Of a stretch of 64,000 nucleotides of DNA, positions 18,663 through 27,163 are shown piece after piece. The position numbers and the translations under genes were made by a program. The stretch spans positions 1 to 64,000 of the forward strand of contig NZ_JAAAMV010000025.1 in assembly GCF_009909185.1 (NCBI RefSeq), in the 5' to 3' direction. The notes under the pieces were generated by a model. That model did no database searches and was not told the DNA's origin. It was given only the letters and a program-made list of their open reading frames with translations. Each line of letters begins with the position of its first letter. Within the stretch, counting starts at the first letter, position 1. Source of the DNA: Paenibacillus glycinis (GTDB taxonomy: Bacteria > Bacillota > Bacilli > Paenibacillales > Paenibacillaceae).

Positions 18663-19019
18663 GCTTCGCGCCTCCCTCAATCGTCTCACACTACTAGCCA
18701 GTATGACCAAAAAAGAAAGCTTCCAAGCGGAGGTCAAGCGATTTTCCGAACAAGCGCGGAAATCCCCGCGCCGAAATCGATCGTTCTGCTACTAGTTTAC
18801 AGCGTCGGCGCGCACTCGGTACCTTGACCGCGAAAATAGAACCGAGCGGGGAAACGGAGACGCGCAAAAAGGCCGTCCCTCGTCCGATGGCGGGAGAGAC
18901 AGCCTGTATGCAAGCCGACGTAAGGCGGGACGATCGCAGCCGGAACGATCGAGGCAGCTGCCCGATTCTCGAGCCGATCGACCGCTTGTCCGGCTTGTTT
19001 GCGCTCTAAAACCCTCGTC
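18663..19019. other. Gene-free stretch between the DUF7667 gene and the PHP gene
   Basis: No convincing coding sequence. It contains the terminator at 18867-18907 and presumably the promoter of the DUF7667 gene, for which I find no clear -35/-10 pair. Confidence 0.5.
18867..18907 (-). terminator. Terminator of the ABC-PHP operon
   Basis: On the minus strand GGCTGTCTCT pairs with AGGGACGGCC (10 pairs including G-U) and is followed by TTTTTG, about 110 bases after the PHP gene. Confidence 0.65.
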
Positions 19020-20495
19020 CTACGCCTGTTCGACATACACGGGATTCGTCATGCAGGTCATGACGGACCGCTTCAGTCCTTCCACGTCGCGGCGCGCCTC
19101 CAGCCGGTAGAACAGCCGGTCCGCTGAGCCTTGGAAGCGCAGGCGAACGTGAGCGTTCTCCGCTTCGATTCGTTGAGGCGCGACGCCGGATTCGGCGGAA
19201 GCCCCGGCCGGAATCGCCGGCACGCAGCCCTTGTCCTCCTGCGCATCGAAGGCCAAGATCGCGGCGATCTCCCGCTGCACGGTCCAGCCGGCTTCCGCGG
19301 CTTCCGCCTCCCAGCCGCCCGCATCCGAGTTGTCGGCCGGGACGACGATGTCCCATACGGCTTCAATGCCGCGGTCGGACCATAACGCGACGCGGTCTCC
19401 CTTGGCGCTGCAGATATCGATGGTCAGCGGCACGCCTCCCTGCTCCTCGACGGCATGACGCGGAATCGTATCGCCGATGCCGTACTTGCCGGAGGCGAGC
19501 GCCATGCAGGTTTCGTCGGGGTCGAACTGCAGCACGACGCGGCCTTGGCGGATGCCCGCCAGCACGCCCTGCACCGTATCGGCTTCCGTCCAAACGGAAG
19601 CCGTCGGACGGCCGTGCTTCACGAACCGGTCCTCCCGGTGCGCGTCGCTGCCGCCCAAGGCGATTATCCGGCGGCCCTGCGCAAGCTGCTCCTGCCACCA
19701 GGCCAGCGCGCGTTCGTTGAGCGTGCGCCACGGTCCGTTCCATACCTCGATCGCGTCGAACGGCACGTCAAAGCCGAGCTCCCACGGGCAGGACGGACAG
19801 AACGGATGATTCAGCGACACGAAGCCTCCACGCTCCCGCGCTTCCCCGAGCGCCTCTTCGGCTTGCTCCGGGGTCGTCACGCGAAAATCGCGCAGCGCAT
19901 CCGGAACGCCGAGCACGTTGGCATGGCCGAAATAGCTCGTCAGCTCCACGCCCGGAATCAGCAGCAGCTGCTCGTCCGGAGCAAGCGCCGCGAAATTTTG
20001 CGAGGCCGTATTATGATCCGTCAGCGCCATGAATTCGAGCCCGCGGGACTTGCAGGAATCCTTCGCCTGTTCCATCGTGTAGCTTCCGTCGCTGTGCACG
20101 CTGTGCATATGAAGGTCGCCTTTCATCCAGCGTCCGTGCGGCCTGGCGAATTCCACCTCGACGATCACTTCCGCGCCGCCTTCGGGAATCTTGTACGCTC
20201 CGAGCAGCACGGCCCATTCGCCCTCGGCGATCGGTCCCGCCAGATAGCCCGGGGTCGCCTTCTCCGTGCCGACGAAGAACGCTTCGCGGGCGCCTCCGCT
20301 CCAGCCGACGATCCGCTCCGGCGAACGGAGCCCGATATCGACGACCGGCCCCGACGCGCCTCCGCGTTCGTAACGGTACGCGATATCGATGCGCTCCACC
20401 GGTCCCTCCACCGCGAAAGCAACCTCCAAGTAAGACCGTTCCTCGTGCTTGCCGATCGGCCGGCGCAGCACGAGCCGTTCTTTCTTCGTCTCCAT
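19020..20495 (-). CDS. CehA/McbA family PHP-domain metallohydrolase
   Basis: About 491 residues. The PHP metal motifs are visible: GDLHMHSVHSDGSY (about 130), LTDHNT (about 160), SLNHPF and GGSDAHR. The N-terminal ~125 residues look like a beta-sandwich and the C-terminus is also beta-rich. Such enzymes hydrolyse phosphoesters or carbamates at a multinuclear metal site. The start at 20495 gives a 7-base spacing to AGGAGG; an adjacent ATG at 20498 is an alternative. It is the last gene of the LacI-ABC unit and has no signal peptide, so it probably acts on an imported substrate. Confidence 0.85.
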   Translation of the reverse strand: METKKERLVLRRPIGKHEERSYLEVAFAVEGPVERIDIAYRYERGGASGPVVDIGLRSPERIVGWSGGAREAFFVGTEKATPGYLAGPIAEGEWAVLLGAYKIPEGGAEVIVEVEFARPHGRWMKGDLHMHSVHSDGSYTMEQAKDSCKSRGLEFMALTDHNTASQNFAALAPDEQLLLIPGVELTSYFGHANVLGVPDALRDFRVTTPEQAEEALGEARERGGFVSLNHPFCPSCPWELGFDVPFDAIEVWNGPWRTLNERALAWWQEQLAQGRRIIALGGSDAHREDRFVKHGRPTASVWTEADTVQGVLAGIRQGRVVLQFDPDETCMALASGKYGIGDTIPRHAVEEQGGVPLTIDICSAKGDRVALWSDRGIEAVWDIVVPADNSDAGGWEAEAAEAGWTVQREIAAILAFDAQEDKGCVPAIPAGASAESGVAPQRIEAENAHVRLRFQGSADRLFYRLEARRDVEGLKRSVMTCMTNPVYVEQA

Positions 20496-20506
20496 CATGC
20501 GTCCTC

Positions 20507-21376
20507 CTATTCTTTGCTGGCGCCGAGCAGGATGCCTTTCATGAAATACTTCTGCACGAACGGATACACCGCGATCAGCGGCAGGATGCTGATGACGATA
20601 CCCGCCATCCGCACGTTCGTGGTCACCATGTAAGTGCCGGAATTGCTGCTCGTGTCGATAATCATCGCTTTCAGCGCCACCTGCAGCGTGTATTTCATGG
20701 AATCGTTAATGAACATGACCGGCGCCGTGAACATGTTCCACCGTCCGACGAATTCGAACAGCGTCACGGTCGCGAGGCCCGCGGCCGCCAATCGCAGATA
20801 CATCGTCAGGAAGATGCGGAATTCGCCGGCGCCGTCGATCTTGGCCGATTCCGACATCTCGTACGGCACGTTCAGGAAGAAGCTGCGCATGAGCAGGATC
20901 GAGAAGCCGGATACGAGGCCCGACAGCACGAGAGAGCTCAGCGTATTAATGAGATGCAGGTCTTTATTGACCACGTAAAGCGGGATCATGATCGCTTCCT
21001 GCGGCACCATCATCGTAATCAGGATGAATGTCAGCATCACCTTCTTCCCCGGCAGGCGGGGATAGATGAATACATAGCCGGCCAAGCTGGACAGCAGCAC
21101 GTGCAGCGTCGTGCCGATGACGGTCACGATGACGCTGTTGAGCAGCGGCCGCCAAATATCGAGGCTCTTCCATACGATCTGGTAGCCTTCCGCGCTGAAC
21201 TGCTTCGGCCACAGCACGATTTCCGGCCGCATGGATGCGATGCCCGAGGAAAAGGATAGCGCGAGCACGTTAATAAACGGAATGATCATGGTCAGCATGA
21301 GCGCCAGCAGAAACAAGGCGTTCAGCATGTCGAATGCTTTATTCTTCCAGCCAAGCCGTTCGAATCGATCGGACAT
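20507..21376 (-). CDS. Carbohydrate-type ABC transporter permease (MalG/YtcP class)
   Basis: 289 residues with six predicted membrane segments and the cytoplasmic EAA-type loop (ESAKIDGAGEFRIFLTMYL) that docks on the ATPase. Forms a heterodimer with the permease encoded 5 bases upstream. No ATPase gene is in the cluster, so a shared MsmX-type ATPase is likely. Confidence 0.92.
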   Translation of the reverse strand: MSDRFERLGWKNKAFDMLNALFLLALMLTMIIPFINVLALSFSSGIASMRPEIVLWPKQFSAEGYQIVWKSLDIWRPLLNSVIVTVIGTTLHVLLSSLAGYVFIYPRLPGKKVMLTFILITMMVPQEAIMIPLYVVNKDLHLINTLSSLVLSGLVSGFSILLMRSFFLNVPYEMSESAKIDGAGEFRIFLTMYLRLAAAGLATVTLFEFVGRWNMFTAPVMFINDSMKYTLQVALKAMIIDTSSNSGTYMVTTNVRMAGIVISILPLIAVYPFVQKYFMKGILLGASKE

Positions 21377-21381
21377 TGTCG

Positions 21382-22269
21382 TTACACCTCATCAAATCGT
21401 GTCATTCGCCGCACGACGAGCGTCAGCGCGAGCGTCAATACCAGGACGAAGAAGCTGGCCGCCGCCGCGGGACCGAGCTGAATCTCGAGAATCCCCTTCT
21501 GGAACGTATACATCATGAGCACGTCCACCTTCGAGGCAATCGTGGGATTGCGCAGGATGAACACTTGGTCGAATATCCGCAGGATGCCGAGCGTATTCAG
21601 CAGGAAGACGACTTTCATCGTGTTGCTGAGCTGCGGCAGCGTCACGTACGTCAACTGCTGCCAGCGCGTCGCGCCGTCCATGCGCGCCGCCTCGTAGAGC
21701 GACGGATTGATCGACACGATCCCCGCCAGGAACAAGATGCACGTGTAGCCCATCTCCTTCCACGTCGAGAGGAGAATCATGATCCAACGCGCATAGCCGG
21801 AATCCGCCAGAAAATTGATCGGCGCCCGGTGAAACACGTGGACCAGGATCATGTTCACGATCCCGCTGTCCGGCGACAGCATGAAAATCCAGATTCCGCC
21901 GACCACGACCCAAGAGAGCAGATGCGGCACGTAGAGGATCATTTGCGCCATCTTCTTGAACCAGGTCCGCAGCACTTCGTTCAACGACAGCGCGATGACC
22001 AGCGGCGCGACGAAGCTGAAGAGGAGAATGCCTCCCCCGATGACGAGCGTGTTGACCATCGCTTCCCAGAACAGCGAATCATGCAGCACCGCGTCGTAGT
22101 TCGCGAACCCGACGTATGGGCGATCGCCCATCAACTTGTAATCCTGTAAGCTGGTCTGCAGCCCTTTCACGAGCGGGTAATAAGCGAATACGAGAAAATA
22201 GGCGATCACCGGCACCATCATGACGTAAAGCGCGCCGTATTTCTTCAACAATCTCATGCTTTTATCCAC
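21382..22269 (-). CDS. Carbohydrate-type ABC transporter permease (LplB class)
   Basis: 295 residues, six predicted membrane segments and an EAA loop (YEAARMDGATRWQQLTYVTL). Typical partner of a MalG/YtcP-class permease and a lipoprotein binding protein. Encoded about 100 bases after the binding-protein gene, behind a hairpin. Confidence 0.92.
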   Translation of the reverse strand: MDKSMRLLKKYGALYVMMVPVIAYFLVFAYYPLVKGLQTSLQDYKLMGDRPYVGFANYDAVLHDSLFWEAMVNTLVIGGGILLFSFVAPLVIALSLNEVLRTWFKKMAQMILYVPHLLSWVVVGGIWIFMLSPDSGIVNMILVHVFHRAPINFLADSGYARWIMILLSTWKEMGYTCILFLAGIVSINPSLYEAARMDGATRWQQLTYVTLPQLSNTMKVVFLLNTLGILRIFDQVFILRNPTIASKVDVLMMYTFQKGILEIQLGPAAAASFFVLVLTLALTLVVRRMTRFDEV

Positions 22270-22310
22270 GTCCTTATCTGGTAAACGGTACCATTATCGG
22301 GCTGAAATGA

Positions 22311-22344
22311 AGGCAAGCAGGGGATCCGTGCTCCCCTGCCCGCT
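22311..22344 (-). other. Intercistronic hairpin between binding-protein and permease genes
   Basis: GCAGGGGA (22317-22324) and TCCCCTGC (22332-22339) form a strong stem with a 7-base loop. There is no long U-run, so it may stabilise the binding-protein mRNA or cause partial termination. Confidence 0.6.
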
Positions 22345-22369
22345 TGTCGTTCGAATGCGTCCGAACGGC

Positions 22370-23839
22370 TTACTCGTCGATCAGTTTCTTGCCAAGCAGC
22401 TCTTCGTGCATCTTCTTCACGGCTTCCGAGGCGTCCATTTGGCCGGACATCGCTTTGAGCGCGTAATTCTTGACGATCTTCTCGGCGTCGGGCCAGCCAG
22501 GGAGCGATAGTTCGAGCGTCGCGTCCTTCGTCACGAGATCCTGCGCTTCCTGAACGCCGGGCAGTTTGCCGAACGGATATTTCACGTTCTGGTTGTACCA
22601 GAACGGCACCCCGTGGTCCATGTTGTGCTCCGTGCCGGTCGGCGTCAGCTTGTACGCGTCGCCTTCCTTGGTGAAATCTTCGTTCTCGATGCCCAGGCTT
22701 CCGAGCGTGATGCCCGGTTCCGTATGCCAGAACTCCAGGAATTTCTTCGCGGCGTCCGGATGCTCGGCGTTGGCCGGAATGATCCAGAAATCCGGGTCTC
22801 CGCGGCGCATGAGGATGGTGCCGTCCGCGCCCGGAATGCCTTCGAGCGCTTCCGCTTGGAAGGTCGTGTTCGGATCCGCTTGTTTGCGCGTATTGTTGAA
22901 CATGCCGACCCATGCATCCCAGTACGTGACCATGCCGACGCGGTCGGAGAGGAACAGGTTGCGCATTTTGCCCGTGTCGTTCGTCACGAAGTTCGGATCC
23001 ATGATGCCTTCCTTCACGAGCTTCGCGAACCATTCGTACATCGGAACGGCCGCTTCGGTCGCGTACGGAATCGTGCGTTTGCCGTCCTTCATCACGTAGT
23101 GCGCCTTCACGCCGGCCGCGCTCATGAAGCCTTGAATATCGTAGAGGTCGGACGTGCATAGACCGTACGTATCGTTCTTGCCGTTGCCGTCGGGATCCTT
23201 TTCCTTGAACGCTTTCAGCACGTTGTAGTACTCGTCGAGCGTCTTCGGTTCTTTCAAGCCGAGCTTGTCGAGCCAGTCCTTGCGGACGATCGGCATCGTG
23301 CCGCCTTGGAATTTGCTGAACACGGCGACGATCTTGCCGTCCTTGTCCTTCAGTTGATCCCATTCGGCCGTCGGAACGACGGATGGATCGGACAGCACCG
23401 TCGATTTGGTAACGAAATCGGTCAGATCCGTAACGACGCCTTGGTCCACGAAGGTAGCCAGCTTGCCGAGGTCGCTGAGCTCGATCAGATCGTACTTCTC
23501 GCCGGAGCCGAGCGCGGTCAGCACCTTCTGGTCGTAATCGCTCGCCGGCTTCTCGATGGAAGCGTCGATGCCGGTCAGGCGCTTGATCTCCGCTTCGAAC
23601 TTCGCGTTCTCTTCCGGCGTCTTGCCGCCGACGTTGGCGTCGAGGATGCGCAGCTTCATGTCGCCGGCCGGCGCGTTAGCCGGCGCATCGGCAGGAGCGT
23701 TGGCAGGGGCGTTGGCGTTATTGCCTGCCGCCGCGTTCGAATTGGCCGCGTCGTTTGTTCCGCTATCCGAACCGCAGCCGGACAACAGCATCGTACTCGC
23801 GACGGCAACCGTCGACATTGTCAACCATACTTTTTTCAT
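22370..23839 (-). CDS. Extracellular solute-binding lipoprotein of an ABC importer
   Basis: 489 residues. Signal peptide with lipobox (MLLSGCG, Cys about 22), then a Asn/Ala/Pro-rich flexible linker (repeats of NAPAN and DAPAN) tethering a large type-1 oligosaccharide-type binding domain. Family members of the LplA/YtcQ class usually bind sugars or oligosaccharides, but the PHP and GDPD neighbours suggest a phosphodiester-containing substrate. The ATG has AGGAGG upstream. Highest expression in the operon is expected because a hairpin follows. Confidence 0.9.
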   Translation of the reverse strand: MKKVWLTMSTVAVASTMLLSGCGSDSGTNDAANSNAAAGNNANAPANAPADAPANAPAGDMKLRILDANVGGKTPEENAKFEAEIKRLTGIDASIEKPASDYDQKVLTALGSGEKYDLIELSDLGKLATFVDQGVVTDLTDFVTKSTVLSDPSVVPTAEWDQLKDKDGKIVAVFSKFQGGTMPIVRKDWLDKLGLKEPKTLDEYYNVLKAFKEKDPDGNGKNDTYGLCTSDLYDIQGFMSAAGVKAHYVMKDGKRTIPYATEAAVPMYEWFAKLVKEGIMDPNFVTNDTGKMRNLFLSDRVGMVTYWDAWVGMFNNTRKQADPNTTFQAEALEGIPGADGTILMRRGDPDFWIIPANAEHPDAAKKFLEFWHTEPGITLGSLGIENEDFTKEGDAYKLTPTGTEHNMDHGVPFWYNQNVKYPFGKLPGVQEAQDLVTKDATLELSLPGWPDAEKIVKNYALKAMSGQMDASEAVKKMHEELLGKKLIDE

Positions 23840-23861
23840 TCGTTTGAAACCTCCTGAAATA

Positions 23862-23873
23862 TAATCGCGATTA
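23862..23873. promoter_or_regulatory. Perfect palindrome upstream of the binding-protein gene
   Basis: TAATCGCGATTA, a 12-bp perfect palindrome with a CG centre, lies 23 bases before the ATG. It could be an operator; its sequence differs from the TTAAACCG-type sites next to lacI. Confidence 0.35.
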
Positions 23874-23969
23874 GTAATCTTGATCGGAGCGACAAATCGA
23901 CTGTCAACAAGCGCGCAAGCTTATAACAACGATGAAACAACTATGAAAAGGACCGGCTTCTTGGCCGCC

Positions 23970-25004
23970 TTACCGGCCTCGCGCGCCCGGAGCCGCGCAA
24001 GAGCCGCGAATGACGAGCTCCGTCGGGACAAGCACGCGCTTGGCGCTTTTCTGAGCCGCGTTCAGCTGCTCGAGCAGCAGCTTCAGCGCTTCGACGCCGA
24101 GCCGGTCGGCATGGAGCCGGACGCCGGTGAGCGGCGGCGAGAATTCCGGCGAAAGCACGGTGTCGTCGCTGAACGCGAAGACCGACAGCTGTTCCGGAAT
24201 GCGCAGGCCAAGCCGTTCCGCCGCCTTGTAGACGCCGAGCGCCATCATGTCCGTATCGGCGATGACCGCCGTAATGTCCGGCGAGGCCGTCAGCATGGCG
24301 AGCGCCGACTCGTAGCCGAAGGCATGAGCCGATTCGCCTTTCAGCGGCTTGTGCAGGATCAGATCGGGCTTCGGCTGCAGGCCGGCTTGCTTGAACGCGC
24401 TCCTGTATCCTTCGCCGCGGTCCGCCGAAACGGTTCTCGAGACCGGCGCGTTCAGAAACAGGATTTCCGTATGCCCCAGTCCGATCAGGTAACGGGTAAC
24501 CTGGGCGGCCATGCCGACGTTGTCGTTATCGACGTAGCTGACCTGCGCCTCGTAAGGCGCCGGCGGGCGGCCGATAATGACGATGGGCATGCCGCTCTGA
24601 AGCCGATCCTCGATCCTGCCGTCCGATGCGATGGGATCCAATAAGATCTCGCCATCCACCGGATCCGACGAGATGTTCTCGACTTGACTGAGGTAGGCGG
24701 GCGACAGCGCATTGACCAGAAGGCGGTAGCCGTTCTCGTAACAGACGCGCAGCACTCCGTTAAGCAGGGAGTGATGAAACTGACCGAATTCGAGCGACTC
24801 GCCGCGGATATTCAGTCCGAGTATGCGGGTGGAGCGGCTTACGAGACTTCGCGCCCAATAATTCGGTTTGTAGTGCAGCGACTTGGCAGCGGCGAGTACG
24901 CGCTCGGTCACTTCTTTGCTGATGGGTCGTTTTTTGCTGAACACGCTCGAAACGGTACCCTTGGATACGCCGGATGCCTTCGCGACGTCGTCGATGGTAG
25001 CCAA
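23970..25004 (-). CDS. LacI family transcriptional regulator
   Basis: 344 residues. N-terminal helix-turn-helix and hinge (TIDDVAKASGVSKGTVSSVF) followed by a periplasmic-binding-like effector domain. The start is TTG; no upstream ATG is available. It lies directly upstream of the ABC-PHP genes and is divergent from the GDPD gene. Two LacI-type operator sequences lie in the divergent promoter region, so it probably represses both its own operon and the GDPD gene and is released by a transported ligand. Confidence 0.92.
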   Translation of the reverse strand: MATIDDVAKASGVSKGTVSSVFSKKRPISKEVTERVLAAAKSLHYKPNYWARSLVSRSTRILGLNIRGESLEFGQFHHSLLNGVLRVCYENGYRLLVNALSPAYLSQVENISSDPVDGEILLDPIASDGRIEDRLQSGMPIVIIGRPPAPYEAQVSYVDNDNVGMAAQVTRYLIGLGHTEILFLNAPVSRTVSADRGEGYRSAFKQAGLQPKPDLILHKPLKGESAHAFGYESALAMLTASPDITAVIADTDMMALGVYKAAERLGLRIPEQLSVFAFSDDTVLSPEFSPPLTGVRLHADRLGVEALKLLLEQLNAAQKSAKRVLVPTELVIRGSCAAPGARGR

Positions 25005-25072
25005 GACTCGTTGAACCTCGCTTTCTCCCCTGGTGATCCGATGTGGGAACGGTACCGGATTCGTTTCTAAGC

Positions 25073-25086
25073 TTAAACCGGTTTTG
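25073..25086. promoter_or_regulatory. LacI-type operator 1 (lacI side)
   Basis: TTAAACCGGTTTTG contains the perfect palindrome AAACCGGTTT with the CG centre usual for LacI-family operators, about 70 bases upstream of the regulator start. Confidence 0.55.
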
Positions 25087-25202
25087 TAAATTCCGTTTCA
25101 ATTCCATACTTAGTTATTGTAAAATTCGATGTTTTCTTTGAAAATCGTGAATTTCAGTTGGTATTTAGGCATGATTTACCACTAATTAGGAATAAAGTAG
25201 CA

Positions 25203-25216
25203 TTAAACCGCTTTAA
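25203..25216. promoter_or_regulatory. LacI-type operator 2, overlapping the GDPD -35
   Basis: TTAAACCGCTTTAA shares TTAAACCG with operator 1 and is nearly palindromic. Its right end overlaps the -35 element of the GDPD promoter (25213-25218), a position suited to repression. Confidence 0.55.
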
Positions 25217-25242
25217 CAAAACCTTATCTTTCAAATTATATT
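25213..25242 (+). promoter_or_regulatory. Promoter of the GDPD gene
   Basis: TTAACA (25213-25218) and TATATT (25237-25242) with an 18-base spacer, in an A+T-rich stretch. Confidence 0.55.
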
Positions 25243-25286
25243 CATGATGTTACAATGGAACCCATCTTGTCTCGGAAAGGATGCGC

Positions 25287-26075
25287 ATGAAGATGATAGG
25301 AACGATATTCAGCGGCATGAACGGCATTGCCGTCGGCGCGCACCGCGGCGCTTCGGCTTATGCGCCGGAGAATACGATGGCCGCCTTCGAGCGGGCCGCG
25401 GCTTGCGGGGCCGAGCTGATCGAGCTCGACGTGCAGTTGACGAAGGACGGGGAGATCGCGGTCTTCCACGATCTGAAGATCGATAAAACGACGAACGGGC
25501 ATGGTCCGTTAAGCGACTATACGCTGGCGGAGCTGCGGGAGCTGGATGCCGGCTCGTGGTTCTCGGAGGCCTATGCCGGCGCGCGCATCCCGACGCTGGC
25601 GGAGACGCTCGCTTGGGCCCGGGACCGAATCTGGCTCAGCATCGAGATGAAGCAGCCGAAGGACCTTGAGGAGGTCGAGCTGGCTCATCGAACGGCCCGG
25701 CTCGTGGCCGAGCATGGCATGAACGGCCACGTACAGCTGATGTCGTTCCAGCACCGGCTCGTGAAGGCGGTGCGCGACGTGAATCCGAACGTGCTGACGG
25801 CGCCGATCTGCGCGCAATGGGTGGAAGATCCGATCGAGCTGCTGCAGGGCTTGCAGGCCCAGATTATCAATACCCCCGTGCAGCACCTGTCCAAGGAACG
25901 GGTTGACCGGCTGCACGAGCACGGCTTCTACGTCTACGGCAGCATGTCCGACGATCCCGGCGTGTTCGCCAGGCTGCGGGCCATGGGCGTCGACGCCATG
26001 GACACCAACATCCCGGACGTGATGCGCGGGCTGCGGGATCAAGCGCCGAACGAAGCGGAACACGCCGGCCAATAA
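25287..26075 (+). CDS. Glycerophosphodiester phosphodiesterase
   Basis: About 262 residues. The GDPD motifs are clear: AHRGASAYAPENTMAAF (catalytic His-Arg and Glu), ELDVQLTKDG and VFHD (second His). Hydrolyses glycerophosphodiesters to glycerol 3-phosphate and an alcohol. It has no signal peptide, so it acts in the cytoplasm, like the PHP enzyme of the divergent operon. The start at 25287 has AAAGG 6 bases upstream; the in-frame ATG at 25281 touches the site. A LacI operator overlaps its promoter. Confidence 0.93.
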   Translation: MKMIGTIFSGMNGIAVGAHRGASAYAPENTMAAFERAAACGAELIELDVQLTKDGEIAVFHDLKIDKTTNGHGPLSDYTLAELRELDAGSWFSEAYAGARIPTLAETLAWARDRIWLSIEMKQPKDLEEVELAHRTARLVAEHGMNGHVQLMSFQHRLVKAVRDVNPNVLTAPICAQWVEDPIELLQGLQAQIINTPVQHLSKERVDRLHEHGFYVYGSMSDDPGVFARLRAMGVDAMDTNIPDVMRGLRDQAPNEAEHAGQ

Positions 26076-26124
26076 CGCGCGTTCCTAAGCTTCGGGTCGG
26101 AACCCGGCATTACGATGAAGCAAA

Positions 26125-26176
26125 AAAAAAGAACCTCCGCAGCCGTGCAGGATCGCACGATTGCGGAGGTTCTTCG
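26125..26176. terminator. Bidirectional terminator between GDPD gene and speB
   Basis: Arms AAGAACCTCCGCA and TGCGGAGGTTCTT, flanked by A9 on the left and TCGTTTT on the right, so it can serve both convergent genes, best on the minus strand (speB). Confidence 0.85.
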
Positions 26177-26178
26177 TT

Positions 26179-27048
26179 TTACTCGATAAAGCCGAGCAGC
26201 ATTTCGCGGATGACTTTCGCCGCGACGATCTGCGTTTGCTCGGTCGGGTCGTACGCCGGCGCGACCTCGACGAGGTCGCAGCCGATCACGTTCACGCCGG
26301 AGCGGGCGATGGCATGAACCGCGTCGATCAATTCCTTCGACGTGATGCCGCCGGCTTCCGCCGTTCCCGTGCCCGGCGCCGCCGACGGATCCAGCACGTC
26401 GATGTCGATCGTCAGGTAGACCGGACGACCCGCCAGCTCGGGCAGCACTTGCTTCAGCGGCTCGAGCACCTCGAACGGATGGAAATTGATGTTCTCGCGG
26501 GCAAACTGCCACTCTTCGCGCGAGCCGGAACGAATGCCGAATTGGTAGACGTTCTTGCCGCCGATGAGGTTGGCCGCTTTGCGCAGCGGCGTGGAATGCG
26601 AGAGCGGCTCGCCTTCGTACGACTCGCGCAGGTCGGCGTGGGCGTCGAAATGAATGATCGCCATGTCCGGGTATTTCTTGTAGACCTCTTGGAAAATCGG
26701 CCACGAGCACAGATGCTCGCCGCCGAGGCCGACCGGCATCTTGCCGTCTTCCAGCACGCCGGCCACGAATTCGCCGATGATGTCGAGCGAGCGCGCCGCG
26801 TTGCCGAACGGCAGAAGCAGGTCGCCGGCGTCGAAATACGCGATATCCTCGAGACTGCGGTCGAGATACGGGCTGTACTCTTCCAGGCCGATCGACACCT
26901 CGCGGATGCGCGGTGGGCCGAAGCGCGAGCCCGGGCGGAACGAGACGGTGAAGTCCATCGGCATGCCGTAAATGACCGCCTTGGACGCGTTATAGTCTTC
27001 CGAGCTTAGAATGAACACGTTGCCGGAATATTTCTGATCGAGTTTCAT
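26179..27048 (-). CDS. speB: Agmatinase
   Basis: 289 residues of the ureohydrolase fold. Mn ligands are in GGEH (about 110), HFDAHADLR (about 133-141) and DIDVLDP (about 214-220). Converts agmatine to putrescine and urea. Encoded just after speE as in B. subtilis, so arginine-derived putrescine is fed to spermidine synthesis. The speE-speB gap holds three short hairpin repeats. Confidence 0.94.
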   Translation of the reverse strand: MKLDQKYSGNVFILSSEDYNASKAVIYGMPMDFTVSFRPGSRFGPPRIREVSIGLEEYSPYLDRSLEDIAYFDAGDLLLPFGNAARSLDIIGEFVAGVLEDGKMPVGLGGEHLCSWPIFQEVYKKYPDMAIIHFDAHADLRESYEGEPLSHSTPLRKAANLIGGKNVYQFGIRSGSREEWQFARENINFHPFEVLEPLKQVLPELAGRPVYLTIDIDVLDPSAAPGTGTAEAGGITSKELIDAVHAIARSGVNVIGCDLVEVAPAYDPTEQTQIVAAKVIREMLLGFIE

Positions 27049-27065
27049 GGTCGCGGTTCCTTTCT

Positions 27066-27163
27066 TATTCGAACAGACTTGTTTCCAAGTCTTGGTTATT
27101 CAACGAGACTTGTTGTCCAAGTCTTATCTTATTGAACGAGACTTGTTTCCACGTCTTATCTTA
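27066..27163. repeat. Three imperfect tandem repeats with hairpins between speE and speB
   Basis: Units of 31-33 bases starting TTATTCGAACAGACTTG, TTATTCAACGAGACTTG and TTATTGAACGAGACTTG. In units one and two AGACTTG pairs with CAAGTCT; in the third the pairing is weakened by CACGTCT. Confidence 0.85.

Noticed and set aside
22286-25056. Three copies of ACGGTACC (22286, 24952, 25049) in the ABC/LacI region
   Set aside because: One lies inside the lacI coding region and none is positioned like an operator; the TTAAACCG sites are better candidates.
27066-27163. Repeats near speB considered as a CRISPR array
   Set aside because: Only three imperfect units with no unique spacers between them and no cas genes in the window.
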